DNA of 64,000 bases from JACCXG01 sp963785755 (GTDB lineage Bacteria; Acidobacteriota; Vicinamibacteria; Vicinamibacterales; 2-12-FULL-66-21): NCBI GenBank assembly GCA_963785755.1, contig CAWAXG010000013.1, forward strand, positions 1,270,327 to 1,334,326, read 5' to 3'. Below the pieces are notes generated by a model. The model saw only the letters and a list, made by a program, of their open reading frames with translations, was not told the DNA's origin and ran no database searches. A program made the position numbers and the translations under genes. Below, in pieces: positions 1 to 9,040 of the stretch (position 1 is its first letter; each line of letters opens with the position of its first letter).

Positions 1-1389
1 TGCTCCTGTGAATCGGTGCCGCTGCGAAGACCGACGATGTGATCGAGCACGGCCTGGTGCGACGCCGGCGGAATCAGATCGATGAATCTCGTCCCGACCA
101 GCTCCTCGCGGGTCTTCTTCCAGAAGCGGCAGTACGCGTCGTTGACGAACGTCAGTGTCGAGTCCGGGAGGAAGCGGCAGATCAGGTCGCTCTGGGCATC
201 GACCACGCTGCGATAGAGCTCGTCGTTGTTCCGGGATTCTTCCTCCGCGCGGCGGCGCCGGCCGCGCTGAACCAGGAGGCTGCCGATCAGGGCGAACTGC
301 GCGGTGAAGATCAGCAGCCCGGCGAGGATATAGCTGCGGTACGTGCTGAAGAGCGACCGATCGCGGAAGAGCACGAGGGCGGTTGCGGGAATGCGCTCCT
401 CGGGGATACCCCAGCGCCGCAGCTGCCGCCAATCGAGCGTCGGGCGCATCGTGGCCTGGCCAAGCGGGATGGCGCGCGGGTTCTTCCCGTTCGCGACGCG
501 AATCGCGAGGTCGGCGACGCGGGTGGCATCGGGCCTCACCTGCCAGGCGTAACCTCCAACCGAACCCGTGCCAAGCGACTCGGCGGCCAGGCTGAAGATC
601 GGCACGGGCGACGCGGCCACGACCTGCGCCAGTCCCTCGCGCTGGTCCACACTGGTCGTCCGGTCCCACATGGTCTGTCTGAGGAAGAAGACAATCAATC
701 GAATCCGGGACCCCTTTCAGCCGGGCGACGAGGTCGGCCATCGGCAGGTCCCGCAGGAACTCGAGGCCGATGTGCTGGTCAATCGCGTCGAATTGCCGCC
801 TGACTTCCTCCTCGACGTGCTCCGGTCGCTGCAGCACGCCATCGACGACGAACACACGTTCGGTCGCTGGCAACAGCTGCAACGCGAGCCCGAGCGTCTC
901 GCGTATCGCCAACGCTCCCTGCAATCCGGTGACGTCGTCCTCGCCAGGATCGACTCTGGTCATCGGCGCCATGGCGACGATGGGGGCCTTGCCGAACACG
1001 TCGCGGTTCTGCCGGGCGAAGGTGACCGCGGCATCCGCCACGGCGATCACGACGTCGATTCGGCGCCCGGCGTACTTCTGGCGCAGGTAGTTCGGGATCA
1101 GCCCGGACTGCGCGGCAGCCGGGAATCGATACGACTCAATCGTCTCGACGTAGATTTCGATCGGCCCGGAGCTCGCGGCGCGCAACGCCTCCTGGATCGC
1201 CGGATCGAAGGTCGATCGGAAGGCGACCTCCTGGCCGTAGTGGTGCAGCACGAGCACGCGCGTCACGGCAGACGGCGCGGCCGCGTTCAGCGCGGCGGAA
1301 GTGAGGATTGCCAGGCTCCCCAGCCAGGCAACGACGATGCGGCCACCGTCCATCCTTCGCACCGTCTCCTCGTCGCTCGTCATTCGCAT
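1..1389 (-). CDS. ABC-substrate-binding/PAS sensor kinase, N-terminal part (runs off the window, frame-broken)
   Basis: The sense-strand protein starts with a hydrophobic signal segment, then a periplasmic domain of the ABC substrate-binding type (PF04392-like). A transmembrane segment (about FTAQFALIGSLL) and a PAS domain (DELYRSVVDAQSD onward) follow, and the gene is then cut by the window edge. Layout and sequence parallel the complete kinase at 11988-14270, so a histidine kinase output is expected outside the window. The frame breaks near 695: reading IVVFFLRQTMW needs one base fewer in ATTGATTGTC. In-frame ATGs lie at 1389, 1383 and 1353; an AGGA before 1389 favours that one, but the signal peptide fits 1353 as well. 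The ligand is unknown. Confidence 0.7.
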   Translation of the reverse strand, partial: MRMTSDEETVRRMDGGRIVVAWLGSLAILTSAALNAAAPSAVTRVLVLHHYGQEVAFRSTFDPAIQEALRAASSGPIEIYVETIESYRFPAAAQSGLIPNYLRQKYAGRRIDVVIAVADAAVTFARQNRDVFGKAPIVAMAPMTRVDPGEDDVTGLQGALAIRETLGLALQLLPATERVFVVDGVLQRPEHVEEEVRRQFDAIDQHIGLEFLRDLPMADLVARLKGVPDSIDCLLPQTDHVGPDDQCGPARGTGAGRGRVARADLQPGRRVAWHGFGWRLRLAGEARCHPRRRPRDSRREREEPARHPAWPGHDAPDARLAAAAALGYPRGAHSRNRPRALPRSVALQHVPQLYPRRAADLHRAVRPDRQPPGSARPAPPRGGRIPEQRRALSQRGRCPERPDLPLPPGLDTDVRQRRVLPLLEEDPRGAGRDEIHRSDSAGVAPGRARSHRRSSQRHRFTGA

Positions 1390-1746
1390 TCCTGAGCCTG
1401 AGCGAATACGGACCGCGACAACCCGGTTGAGCTGTGTCGACCGGGTAACAGAACAACGACCCTGTCGGCCTGGTCCGCGTCGTTTCGGGCCGCTGGCTAA
1501 GCAGACGAAACCGGGACGGCCTTACGACATACCGTAGAATCCCACGAAATGTCGTGACGCCGTTCCGGGCGGACGTGCCCGGTCGAAACCCGTCATCACC
1601 CGTCCGCGAGGCCGATCGCGGCCGGAAAACGGCCGTTCAATCACGCGAAGTCGGGCCGGTTGAACGGCCCCATCCTGGCTGTTGGTTCGAGCCGGGATGT
1701 TGACACTCCAGACCTGACCGGCCCGCGGTGCAACTCCGGGTCCAGA
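1390..1746. other. Intergenic region, no gene seen
   Basis: This stretch separates the leftward kinase from the rightward membrane protein and should hold both promoters. No coding frame with family resemblance was found on either strand. A short inverted repeat of the type TACGACAT/ATGTCGT lies near 1524-1556. No operator of the type found at 7925 occurs here. Confidence 0.4.
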
Positions 1747-1808
1747 ACTCGGGACTCGGGACTCGGGGCTCGGGGCTCGGGGCTCGGGACTGGGGACTGG
1801 GGGACTGA
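1747..1808. repeat. Word-like low-complexity repeat (GGGACTCGGG type)
   Basis: About eight degenerate copies of a 7-8 base word (GGGACTC, GGGGCTC, GGGACTG) run head to tail just upstream of the membrane protein gene. The reverse complement of the same words forms a longer tract at 2361-2504, so the two tracts bracket the gene as an inverted pair. Confidence 0.8.
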
Positions 1809-1821
1809 TAGGCTGAACGCC

Positions 1822-2397
1822 TTGGATGAATCGCAAGTCCTGCTGCTGGTGCGTGTGACGGCCCGGGCGTCCGCGGCCGCATTCGCGGCCGCGTTGATCC
1901 TGTTCACCATCCGGAATCGCTATCGACCGCAGAGCGCCCCACACCACATTTCCGTATTCGTCACGTTCATCCTCGTCCACACGATCCATTTCGGAACCGT
2001 CCTGTGGCTCGCCGCGTTGACCTCCGGCAGGAACATCCGGGAACGGGACGGGTGGGCCGTGGTCCTGACCGCCGCTGTGTTGTTCTACGTGGTCACGCTC
2101 GGCATCCTGCAGACCTGGCGCCGGCGCGAATCGGCCAGCCACGTGTCGCGCAGCCGCCGGCTCGCCGCCAGTGCCGGTGTCGCGCTCGTGGCCCTGGTGT
2201 TCCTCAACTCGTATGTCGCACGGATCGAACGCATGCCGGTGTACTGGCTGCCGGCAAGTGCCCTGATCCTCATCGTCGCGGGGTATCTCGCGCAGGACTA
2301 CAGTGCGGATCGAGCCGCCCGCCTCCGCGCTGCGCGCTTCGGCGCGAAAGGCTGCGATCGGAGTCCCCAGTCCCGAGGGAGCTCCCGAGTCCCGTAA
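1822..2397 (+). CDS. Small multi-pass membrane protein, unknown function
   Basis: From a TTG start at 1822 the protein is about 191 residues. It shows four hydrophobic segments: AAAFAAALILFTI, VFVTFILVHTIHFGTVLWL, AVVLTAAVLFYVVTLGIL and VALVALVFLNSYVA, with another near WLPASALILIVAGY. Arginine-rich loops separate them. The open frame extends upstream to 1660, but that part is the translated low-complexity repeat and is unlikely to be protein. The last dozen residues (RSPQSRGSSRVP) are encoded by the flanking repeat at 2361 onward. No family was recognised. GTG codons at 1849 and 1855 are alternative starts. Confidence 0.6.
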   Translation: MDESQVLLLVRVTARASAAAFAAALILFTIRNRYRPQSAPHHISVFVTFILVHTIHFGTVLWLAALTSGRNIRERDGWAVVLTAAVLFYVVTLGILQTWRRRESASHVSRSRRLAASAGVALVALVFLNSYVARIERMPVYWLPASALILIVAGYLAQDYSADRAARLRAARFGAKGCDRSPQSRGSSRVP

Positions 2398-2504
2398 CCA
2401 CCCCTGATCCCGTGATCCCCGATCCCCGATCCCGAACCATCCCAGAGTCCCAATCCCGAGTCCCGAGACCAGCCCGAGTCCCCAGTCCCGAGCCCCGAGC
2501 CCAG
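2361..2504. repeat. Word-like low-complexity repeat (CCCGAGTCCC type)
   Basis: Roughly eighteen degenerate copies of words such as GAGTCCC, CCCGAGC and GATCCC fill 144 bases. The tract is the reverse-complement partner of the one at 1747-1808. It overlaps the end of the membrane protein gene and so supplies that protein's C-terminal residues. Confidence 0.8.
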
Positions 2505-2555
2505 AAGTGCGCCCTCCCGGCCTCCGTTCGCGCCTTACCCCCCAGGAGGTCGATC

Positions 2556-3152
2556 ATGGTCACTCGACAGCAGCGTTCACGCGCGGGGTTGGCGGTGCTC
2601 GTCGGGCTCGGGCTGCTCGGCGGCGGGTCGGCTGCCGCGCAGGTGCGCGTCTCGACGGTTGAAGAGCTGCAACGGACCTTGAGCCCGGGCGACGTCGTCT
2701 CGGTCGTCCGGACGGAGGGAGGGGCAATCGAGGGCCGATTGCTCCGAATCGGGGCTGCCGGCCTCGAGATCCGCGGCGAGCTCGAAGAGGCTGGCCGACG
2801 ACGGCGAGGCGACATTACGATCCCGTTCACCGCCCTTCAATCGCTCGAACGCCGGCGCGACTCGCCGCGCAATGGCGCGCTCATCGGGGCGGGCGCCGGC
2901 GCCGCGGTCGCTGGCGCGATGTTCGTCGGCGCGGTCGTGGTCGACCGCAACGAGATCGACGAATGGGCGCCGATCTACATGGGATATGGGGCGGTGTTCA
3001 GCGGCATCGGCGCGCTGGTCGGCTGGGCCGTCGACTCCGGACGATCGAAACCGCCCGTCAGGTTCGATCGGCGCTCCGCTGGGGCACTCGACGTGAAGGT
3101 GGCGCCCCTGTTGTCGCGGCGCCCGGGCGTAGTCGTGACGATGTCGTTCTGA
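2556..3152 (+). CDS. Secreted or membrane-anchored hypothetical protein
   Basis: A 198-residue protein with a clear signal peptide (LAVLVGLGLLGGGSAAAQ, cleavage probably after AAAQ). Next comes a small beta-rich domain (VSVVRTEGGAIEGRLLRIG) of the kind found in short secreted Acidobacteria proteins. A glycine-rich hydrophobic stretch follows (NGALIGAGAGAAVAGAMFVG) and then a second one (YGAVFSGIGALVGWAV), which look like two helices of a glycine-zipper hairpin. The start is well set: AGGAGGT at 2544-2550 lies 5 nt before the ATG. It converges with the hybrid kinase at 3166, leaving a gap of only 13 bases. Function unknown. Confidence 0.75.
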   Translation: MVTRQQRSRAGLAVLVGLGLLGGGSAAAQVRVSTVEELQRTLSPGDVVSVVRTEGGAIEGRLLRIGAAGLEIRGELEEAGRRRRGDITIPFTALQSLERRRDSPRNGALIGAGAGAAVAGAMFVGAVVVDRNEIDEWAPIYMGYGAVFSGIGALVGWAVDSGRSKPPVRFDRRSAGALDVKVAPLLSRRPGVVVTMSF

Positions 3153-3165
3153 GAAGCGGTGCCGC

Positions 3166-5649
3166 CTACTTCTCTTTCCGCGTGCGTCGCACGAGCGTCG
3201 CGACCGAGGCGACCAGTTCTCCAGGATCGACGGGCTTGGCGAGATGCATCTCGAAACCCCGCTGCAGGGCCTTGGTGCGATCGTCCGATCGCGCGAACGC
3301 CGTCAGCGCTGCGGCTGGAACGTCGCGAATATCCGGATCCGACGAGGCCCGGACACGCGCGATGAACTCGAACCCGTCCATGGCCGGCATGCCGAGATCC
3401 ACGACGAGCACGTGCGGCCGGGCCACTTCGATCTGCTCAAGGGCCACCACCGCCGACGGAATCGTGACGACCTCGGCCCCCGCGGTTTCGAGCACGACAC
3501 GGAGGAGACCGAGCGAATCCTCTTCGTCGTCGACGGCCATGACGCGCACGCCGGTGAGGTCTCCCAGGACGGTCAAGGGGGCGATCTTCTCGGTCCGCGG
3601 ATGTTCGCGCGTCTCCCGGCCACCCTCCGCGTGCACGATCATCAGCGGCAGCCTGACCCGGAACGTCGACCCCCGGTTCTCCCCTTCACTCGCGACGTGC
3701 ACGGAGCCGCCGTGCATCTCGACGATGTGCCGGACGATCGACAGACCGAGACCGAGCCCGCCGGTCTTTCGCGTCGTCCCGGCGTCGGCCTGACGGAACC
3801 GATCGAAGACATAGGGCAGGAAGTCGGGGCGGATGCCGATCCCGGTATCGCTGACGACAATGTCGATGTGCGAATTCACCCGTTCGACCCGAATCTGCAC
3901 CCTGCCCTGCTTGGGCGTGAATTTCACCGCGTTGGACGCCAGGTTCCAGACGACCTGCTGCAGGCGGTCCGGATCGCCGGAGACGGGACCGACACGAGGA
4001 TCGACGATCGTCTGCAGCCGCACGCCCTTCGCGTCGGCCGCCGGCTGCACGGTGGCGACGGCGTTGTGCACGACGAGCGGCACCTCCACCGGCTGCACGT
4101 CCAGACGGATCTTTCCCGACACGATCCGGGAGACGTCCAGGACGTCTTCGACGATCTGCGTCAACGCCGTGGCATTGCGTTCGAGCGTCTCGAGCCCACG
4201 CTCGGCCCGCTCGCCGTTGAGGACCCGGCCGCGCAACAGCCGGGCGTAGCCGACGATCGCGTTGAGCGGTGTGCGCAGCTCGTGCGACAGCACGGCCAGG
4301 AACTCGTCCTTCAACCGATCGGCTTCGCGGGCTTCGACGTACAGCCGGGCATTCTCGAGCGCCACCGAGGCCCACGCGGCGATCCCCTCGGCCAGCTGCT
4401 CGTGCTGCTCGGTGAACACGCCGGCCTGCGGGTGACCGAAGAACAGGCCGCCGAGCACGTCGCCCGACGGGGTCTTCACGGGGACGGCGAGATAACTGCG
4501 AACCGGGAGGTGCCCCGCGGGCATCCCGTGATACGGCGCGTTCTGACCGAAGCGCGGATCCCGGGTCACGTCATCCAGCCGGACGACGCCTTCACCGTGA
4601 AACGTGGGGGCAAAGATGGCGGTCGCGCGCGGCTGCGGAAACTTCGCGAAGGCCTCCATCGGCGCGCCCGACAGCGTGTACAGCATGTAGGCGTCGCCGG
4701 ACTGGCGGTCGACCACGTTGTAGAAGAACGCGCCGAACGCCGCGTCGGTCAACTCGGTCGCGAGGTCAGTGACTTTCTGGACGATGGCGCTCCGATCGAG
4801 GGAGGCCGAGACCATCGCGCCGACCTCGTTCAGCTTCGCCGTGATCCGCGCCTGTTCCCGCGCCGCCGCGAGCAGTTGCGCACGCTCCGTGACGTCCCGC
4901 GCGGTCTTCGACGCGCCGACGATGACGCCGCTGTCGTCGATAATGGGCGAGACAGTCAACGAGATCAGCACTTCTGTGCCGTCCTTCCGCCGCCGCCGGG
5001 TTTCGTAGTGATCCACCATCCCGCCGGCCTTGATCTGCGCGACCACCTTGTCCTCTTCGTCCTGCAGCTCCGGCGGAATGATCATCCGGATGGATTTGCC
5101 GATCGCCTCCGCCGCCGTATAGCCGAACATCCGTTCCGCCGCGAGATTCCAGGTGGTGATGATGCTGTCCAGATTCTTCGTGATGATCGCGTCGTCGGAC
5201 GACTCGATGACCGCCGCGAGGCGTCGCAGCGCCAGGTCCGCCTCCTTGCGGTCGCTTATGTCCCGCGCGATCTTCGACGCGCCGACGACGGCGCCGTGCT
5301 CGTCGTAGATGGGCGAGACCGTCAGCGAGATCGGAATCAGGACGCCATCCTTCCGCTGGCGCATCGTCTCGTAGTGACGAACCGCCTCGCCGGCGCGAAT
5401 CCGCGACAGGACGAAGTCTTCCTCATCCTGGCGATCCGCGGGAATGATCATGCGAATCGAACGGCCGATCGCTTCGGCCGCCGTGTAGCCGAACATCCGC
5501 TCCGCGGCCGAGTTCCAGGAAAGGATGGTGCTCTCGAGATCTTTACTGACGATGGCGTCGTCGGAGGAGTCGACGATTTTGGCGAGATGACGAATGGTGA
5601 GATCCGGTATCGACTGTGGCATGCCCATGACCAGGTCGTCGCTCCTCAC
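3166..5649 (-). CDS. PAS-PAS-GAF hybrid histidine kinase with C-terminal receiver
   Basis: An 827-residue cytoplasmic protein without membrane segments. Two near-identical PAS domains (about 16-130 and 140-260, each with AAERMFGYTAAEAIG) precede a GAF domain (about 270-430). A HisKA domain follows with the phospho-acceptor box LSHELRTPLNAIVGYA, then an HATPase_c domain with GLGLGLSIVRHIVEMHGG. The C-terminal receiver (about 690-815) has its acidic pocket in VDDEE and the phospho-aspartate in VVDLGMPAMDG. This is an ordered sensor-to-receiver phosphorelay protein that probably senses a soluble or redox signal. The start is GTG at 5649; the in-frame ATGs of MGMPQ are alternatives. The two PAS copies look like a recent internal duplication. 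Confidence 0.92.
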   Translation of the reverse strand: MRSDDLVMGMPQSIPDLTIRHLAKIVDSSDDAIVSKDLESTILSWNSAAERMFGYTAAEAIGRSIRMIIPADRQDEEDFVLSRIRAGEAVRHYETMRQRKDGVLIPISLTVSPIYDEHGAVVGASKIARDISDRKEADLALRRLAAVIESSDDAIITKNLDSIITTWNLAAERMFGYTAAEAIGKSIRMIIPPELQDEEDKVVAQIKAGGMVDHYETRRRRKDGTEVLISLTVSPIIDDSGVIVGASKTARDVTERAQLLAAAREQARITAKLNEVGAMVSASLDRSAIVQKVTDLATELTDAAFGAFFYNVVDRQSGDAYMLYTLSGAPMEAFAKFPQPRATAIFAPTFHGEGVVRLDDVTRDPRFGQNAPYHGMPAGHLPVRSYLAVPVKTPSGDVLGGLFFGHPQAGVFTEQHEQLAEGIAAWASVALENARLYVEAREADRLKDEFLAVLSHELRTPLNAIVGYARLLRGRVLNGERAERGLETLERNATALTQIVEDVLDVSRIVSGKIRLDVQPVEVPLVVHNAVATVQPAADAKGVRLQTIVDPRVGPVSGDPDRLQQVVWNLASNAVKFTPKQGRVQIRVERVNSHIDIVVSDTGIGIRPDFLPYVFDRFRQADAGTTRKTGGLGLGLSIVRHIVEMHGGSVHVASEGENRGSTFRVRLPLMIVHAEGGRETREHPRTEKIAPLTVLGDLTGVRVMAVDDEEDSLGLLRVVLETAGAEVVTIPSAVVALEQIEVARPHVLVVDLGMPAMDGFEFIARVRASSDPDIRDVPAAALTAFARSDDRTKALQRGFEMHLAKPVDPGELVASVATLVRRTRKEK

Positions 5650-5775
5650 GAATCGCCGCGACCTGGAGCGACCGGTTCGCGGGGATCCGTACGGGTGGCG
5701 CGGGAGCTCATCCGCGCTTCACGGCTCCTCTTTTTCAACTGTACCACGCGATTTGAGTCGTTTTGGGCGTCGTTC

Positions 5776-5910
5776 CCGCCTTTACAGGCGGAGGCCGGAC
5801 CGCCTCCGCCAAGGCTACGGCGAGTCTCGCCGACCAGCCTCCGCTAAAGCTACGGCGGTCCGCCGGAGCCTTGGCGAAGGCGGAAGCGCTTCGCGCGAAG
5901 GCGGAAGCCA
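5776..5910. repeat. Intergenic inverted repeats, GCCTCCGCCAAGGCTACGGCG family
   Basis: Several interleaved copies of words such as CGCCTCCGCCAAGGC, TACGGCGGTCCGCC and GGCGAAGGCGGAAGC form overlapping inverted repeats that could fold into GC-rich hairpins. Related words recur at 15888-15950 and inside the permease gene at 47570-47638. No coding frame is supported here. Confidence 0.75.
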
Positions 5911-5914
5911 CTCG

Positions 5915-6030
5915 TCAAGTGGCAAGGGGCAAGTACAACGGAAGGAACAACGAGATCGTCGCCGCTCTTTACGTTGTAGTCGATGCTCTTTCCGTTGTAC
6001 TTGTTACTCGTACTTGTTACTTGTTAATAC
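5915..6030. repeat. CAAGTGGCAAG-family repeat, copy 1 (+)
   Basis: The left end reads CAAGTGGCAAGGGGCAAGT and the right end carries TTGTACTTG-type words. The reverse complement of 49661-49753 shares both ends and core words such as CAACGGAAGGAACAACGAGA and CTCTTTCCGTTGTACTTG. The two are therefore copies of one element in opposite orientation, with divergence concentrated in the middle. Confidence 0.8.
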
Positions 6031-6193
6031 CTCGTCTTGACGTATTGGAACGCTACGTCTGACGCAGGCGGTGTGTCAGCAGCTACTCACGGCTATCGTC
6101 GCGCATTCGAAAAAGCCGCTGGAGCGTCAGGGCCGACCCTCTCGGTGCCAGCCCGCGGAATCGTTTGTGCACGCGGCTCATCGGGAGGATTTG

Positions 6194-6427
6194 ATGGACG
6201 ACTCACCGCGGGAGAACGACGCGACCGACGACACGCGGAAGCCGATCGACGGCCGCTCGCCATCGGTCGATACCGGTTCCACCGGCAACGGCAACGGCTT
6301 TCACGGCGCCGACCGGATCGCGCGGCGCGCGTATCGACGGTTTGAAGACCGCGGCTGGGAGCATGGCCACGATCTGGACGACTGGCTCGAGGCCGAGCGC
6401 GAGATATTCAGCGGAGAAGAACAATAG
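6194..6427 (+). CDS. DUF2934 domain small protein
   Basis: A 77-residue acidic protein. The C-terminal half (RAYRRFEDRGWEHGHDLDDW followed by LEAEREI) is the DUF2934 motif, a short helical domain found in many soil bacteria and of unknown role. The N-terminal half is polar and low in complexity and is probably disordered. GGGAGGA at 6183-6189 lies 4 nt before the ATG. It stands alone between the repeat-rich region and the soluble kinase at 6550. The family assignment rests on the conserved aromatic/acidic pattern. Confidence 0.75.
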   Translation: MDDSPRENDATDDTRKPIDGRSPSVDTGSTGNGNGFHGADRIARRAYRRFEDRGWEHGHDLDDWLEAEREIFSGEEQ

Positions 6428-6549
6428 CTGGCTGAGGCGGCCTCCCCTCCGTCGTCCGATTTGCGGCATCAGTGCGAATACCCAGGACGAGACCCGCCGG
6501 GCTCAGGGTAAAATCAGGCATTCTGAAAACCTAGCCCCCTGGGGTACCA

Positions 6550-7734
6550 ATGCCTATTGCCACTGGCGACTACGCTGGCGTCCTGTCGAGCCGTGTCTCT
6601 GCCGAACGCCTTGCGCTCTCGACGGCGTGGCTCACACGTCTCAACGAACTGCTCGACGTCGGGTTGAACGACGTTTTCCCTACCGATCAGCTGCTCGACC
6701 ACATCCCCACCTTGATCGCGGAGATCGCCGTCTACCTGCGGGCGCCGGCAGACGAGGAGATCGCCGCCAACGCGACGGTCATCGCCAAGTCGCGTGAGTT
6801 GGGGGTGTTGCGCTATCAACAGCGGGCGTCGGTGCATCAGGTGCTTCGCGAGTTCGAGGTGCTGGCGGAAATCCTCGAGACCTTCGTCGCCGACGAAACC
6901 AGCCGCCTCGGCCTCCAGCCGACGTCCGCGGAATGCTTCGAGCTGCAGCGCCGGCTGAATCACTCGACGCGGACGTTGATGCGCGCGTCCGTCGAGACGT
7001 TCATCAGCGAATACACCTCGACCATCCAGGCGCAGAACGAGCGGATGCAGACGTTCAACCGGCTGGCCAGCCATGAGCTGCGCTCCCAGGTCGGGACCCT
7101 GGTGTTCGCGGCCGCGCTCCTGAAGTCGGATGGCGTGCAGGCGGATCGGCAGCGGGTCGCGAAGGTCGCGACGACGATTCAAACCAACACCGACCGGCTG
7201 TCCTGGCTGATCGAGAACCTGCAGCGGCTTGCCCGCCTTGGTGAGGGTCTCGACGTGCCGAGCCAGCAGCTCGTCGATCTCGGCACCATCGCCCGCGAAG
7301 TCGGGCGACAGCTCGAAGAGATGGCCGCCGCCCGCGGCGTGTCGATCCGGATCGATGACGGGCTGCCGTCCGTCACGGTCGACCCGGCGCGGCTCGAGCT
7401 GGTGCTGCTGAACCTCGTGTCGAACGCGATCAAGTACAGCGACCCGGCCAAGGCCGACAGCTTCGTGTCGATCGAACGCGGCGCCAGCGACAAGGAGACC
7501 GAAACCGTCATCAGCGTCCGCGACAACGGCCTGGGGATTCCGGAGACGGATCGCGCGGCCATCTTCGATCGCTTCTACCGCGCGCACGCCGATCTCGACA
7601 ACGCGCTCGGCGTCACCGGCACGGGCCTCGGTCTGGCGATCGTCGCGGAATGCGTGGACGCGATGGGCGGGTCGATTCGATTCGAGTCGGCGCCGGGGCA
7701 GGGGTCGACGTTCTTCGTAACGCTGGCCGTTTGA
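6550..7734 (+). CDS. Soluble sensor histidine kinase with RsbRD-like N-terminal domain
   Basis: A 394-residue protein without membrane segments. The all-helical first 155 residues (LNELLDVGLNDVFPTDQLLD, ADEEIAANATVIAKSRELG, YQQRASVHQVLREFEVL) resemble the RsbT co-antagonist N-terminal domain. HisKA follows with the box NRLASHELRSQVGTL, in which the usual RTPL is replaced by RSQV. HATPase_c is complete: N-box LVSNAIKYS, G1 DNGLGI, and TGTGLGLAIVAE. It may be a stressosome-type or redox kinase. The receiver-only gene at 8049 lies downstream on the same strand and is a plausible partner, but its own operator suggests separate transcription. Confidence 0.88.
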   Translation: MPIATGDYAGVLSSRVSAERLALSTAWLTRLNELLDVGLNDVFPTDQLLDHIPTLIAEIAVYLRAPADEEIAANATVIAKSRELGVLRYQQRASVHQVLREFEVLAEILETFVADETSRLGLQPTSAECFELQRRLNHSTRTLMRASVETFISEYTSTIQAQNERMQTFNRLASHELRSQVGTLVFAAALLKSDGVQADRQRVAKVATTIQTNTDRLSWLIENLQRLARLGEGLDVPSQQLVDLGTIAREVGRQLEEMAAARGVSIRIDDGLPSVTVDPARLELVLLNLVSNAIKYSDPAKADSFVSIERGASDKETETVISVRDNGLGIPETDRAAIFDRFYRAHADLDNALGVTGTGLGLAIVAECVDAMGGSIRFESAPGQGSTFFVTLAV

Positions 7735-7924
7735 CGCTGAGGCCAGGGCGGCCCGCGTACTCCACATGCTTCACATGGAGTATGGGAGGACGGGAGGCCA
7801 CAGTTCAGGCTTATCGCGGTACCGCGCAACACCGGAATCAGCCCGCTCGAGCGCAGCCTCGTCCGCCTTTCCTCCATTGTTTGGGATCAGCGATCCCCTG
7901 ATCTCGATCACTGCGGGATACCCG
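7735..7924. other. Intergenic region with a possible terminator hairpin
   Basis: TACTCCA (from about 7758) and TGGAGTA (to about 7782) form a 7-bp stem with an 11-base loop just after the kinase stop. There is no clear T-run, so termination is uncertain. The rest of the stretch up to the operator at 7925 holds no recognisable gene. Confidence 0.4.
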
Positions 7925-7973
7925 ATGTTGGACCTTTGTCCAACATTCCTTCGGCTCCTGGAGCGTGTATGCT
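7925..7973 (+). promoter_or_regulatory. Operator and promoter of the receiver-only regulator
   Basis: A perfect palindrome ATGTTGGAC-CTTT-GTCCAACAT occupies 7925-7946 (core 7928-7943). One base after the core lies ATTCCT (7945-7950), then a 17-base spacer, then the -10-like TATGCT (7968-7973). The same geometry is found at 10047-10092 and 11743-11788. The operator centre falls near -44 from the expected start site, a class II activator position. Confidence 0.65.
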
Positions 7974-8048
7974 CTGACCCGAGGTCACTTGCACGGGCTT
8001 CATGCTTCCGACGGCGCACTCCGTAGATGCCCGTAGTTGAACGCATCG

Positions 8049-8426
8049 ATGCTTACCCGCCTATCCTCGTTAACTCTGGTGGTGATCGACGACAACGAGC
8101 ACATCCGGCGGGCCGTGGGCCGATTCCTGCGTTCTCATGGGCATCGGGTCCATGTCTTCGAATCGGCGGAAGCGTACCTCGAGCGAACCTGTGAAGCCGA
8201 CTGCGCCATCCTGGACATCGACCTGCCCGGCATCAGCGGCCTGGAACTGCACGAACGCCTGAAGCAGGAGGGCCGCGACCTCCCGATCGTGTTCATCACG
8301 GCGCACGACGAGCTGCGGATGGTGGCGGCGGTGAAGGGGACGCAGTGGCCGCTGCTGAGGAAGCCGCTCGACGAGCATGTCCTGCTCGACGCGATCGCGC
8401 AGGCGACCGGCGATCGGACTCAGTGA
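8049..8426 (+). CDS. Receiver-only response regulator
   Basis: A 125-residue single receiver domain with no output domain. The acidic pocket is VIDDNE, the phospho-aspartate is the second D of ILDIDLPGISG, the conserved T/S is in VFITAH, and the K is in LLRKPLDEH. Its FixJ-type receiver sequence resembles the FixJ regulator at 8420-9040, whose 3' end overlaps this gene's 3' end by 7 bases (convergent). Such proteins usually shuttle phosphate or titrate a kinase. The ATG at 8049 was chosen; a TTG at 8037 in the same frame adds four residues. The upstream operator places it in the TTGGAC-N4-GTCCAA group. Confidence 0.82.
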   Translation: MLTRLSSLTLVVIDDNEHIRRAVGRFLRSHGHRVHVFESAEAYLERTCEADCAILDIDLPGISGLELHERLKQEGRDLPIVFITAHDELRMVAAVKGTQWPLLRKPLDEHVLLDAIAQATGDRTQ

Positions 8427-9040
8427 GATTTCGCGCCCGGCAGCTGTGAGAGCAGCTTGACGAGCGCGGCGACTGAATCGATCTCGAGCTTGCGCATCGC
8501 GCGTCCGCGGTGCACCTTGACGACTTTTTCGCCGGTGCCGAGCTGGTACGCGATCTGCTTGTTGAGCAGGCCTTGCGCGACGAGCTCGCAGACTTCCCGC
8601 TCGCGCCTGGTCAATCTGGCAAACCTGGCCTCGACCTCGCGCTCGGACTGGCGCTGCAGCTGCAGCGCCGCCGCCCGCGCGCCGGCCCGCTGAATCGCCT
8701 CGAGCAGCTGCGGCTCGTCCAGCGGCTTGACGAGAAAGTCGATCGCGCCTTCCCGCATCGCCCGCGCGGTCGACGGCACGTCGCCCTGACCGCTGAAGAA
8801 AATGATCGGATGGGTGACTCCCCGGCCGATCATGGTCTCCTGGACGTCGAGGCCATTCAGGCCCGGCATCTGCAGATCCAGGAGGAGACACGCGAGACCG
8901 TCATACGGCGGCCGGTCCAGGAACGCGGCTGGCGACGAGAAGGCTTCGACCGCGAAGCCGTTCGCCCGCAGCATCCGCTCGATCGCTTTCAGTACCAGGG
9001 GATCGTCGTCAATGACGAAGACACGCGGCTTCTCGTCCAT
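8420..9040 (-). CDS. FixJ-family response regulator
   Basis: A 206-residue regulator. The receiver domain (about 1-125) has VIDDDP, the phospho-acceptor in LLDLQMPGLNG, FFSGQGD and FLVKPLDEP. A LuxR/FixJ helix-turn-helix (about 140-200) follows: FARLTRREREVCELVAQGL, NKQIAYQLG, KVHRGRAMRKLEI. In this family phosphorylation drives dimerisation and promoter activation, usually with a FixL-like PAS kinase. The kinases at 11988-14270 and 1-1389 are candidate partners. It is also one candidate for the protein binding TTGGAC-N4-GTCCAA, though its own upstream region lacks that site. Confidence 0.9.
   Translation of the reverse strand: MDEKPRVFVIDDDPLVLKAIERMLRANGFAVEAFSSPAAFLDRPPYDGLACLLLDLQMPGLNGLDVQETMIGRGVTHPIIFFSGQGDVPSTARAMREGAIDFLVKPLDEPQLLEAIQRAGARAAALQLQRQSEREVEARFARLTRREREVCELVAQGLLNKQIAYQLGTGEKVVKVHRGRAMRKLEIDSVAALVKLLSQLPGAKSH

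Noticed and set aside
1660..1821. N-terminal extension of the small membrane protein
   Set aside because: These codons are only the translated GGGACTCGGG repeat and carry no protein-like sequence.
3244..5847. An 867-codon plus-strand open frame opposite the hybrid kinase
   Set aside because: It is the antisense of a gene with complete PAS, GAF, kinase and receiver motifs. Its translation is arginine/histidine-rich without any domain, as expected in GC-rich DNA.
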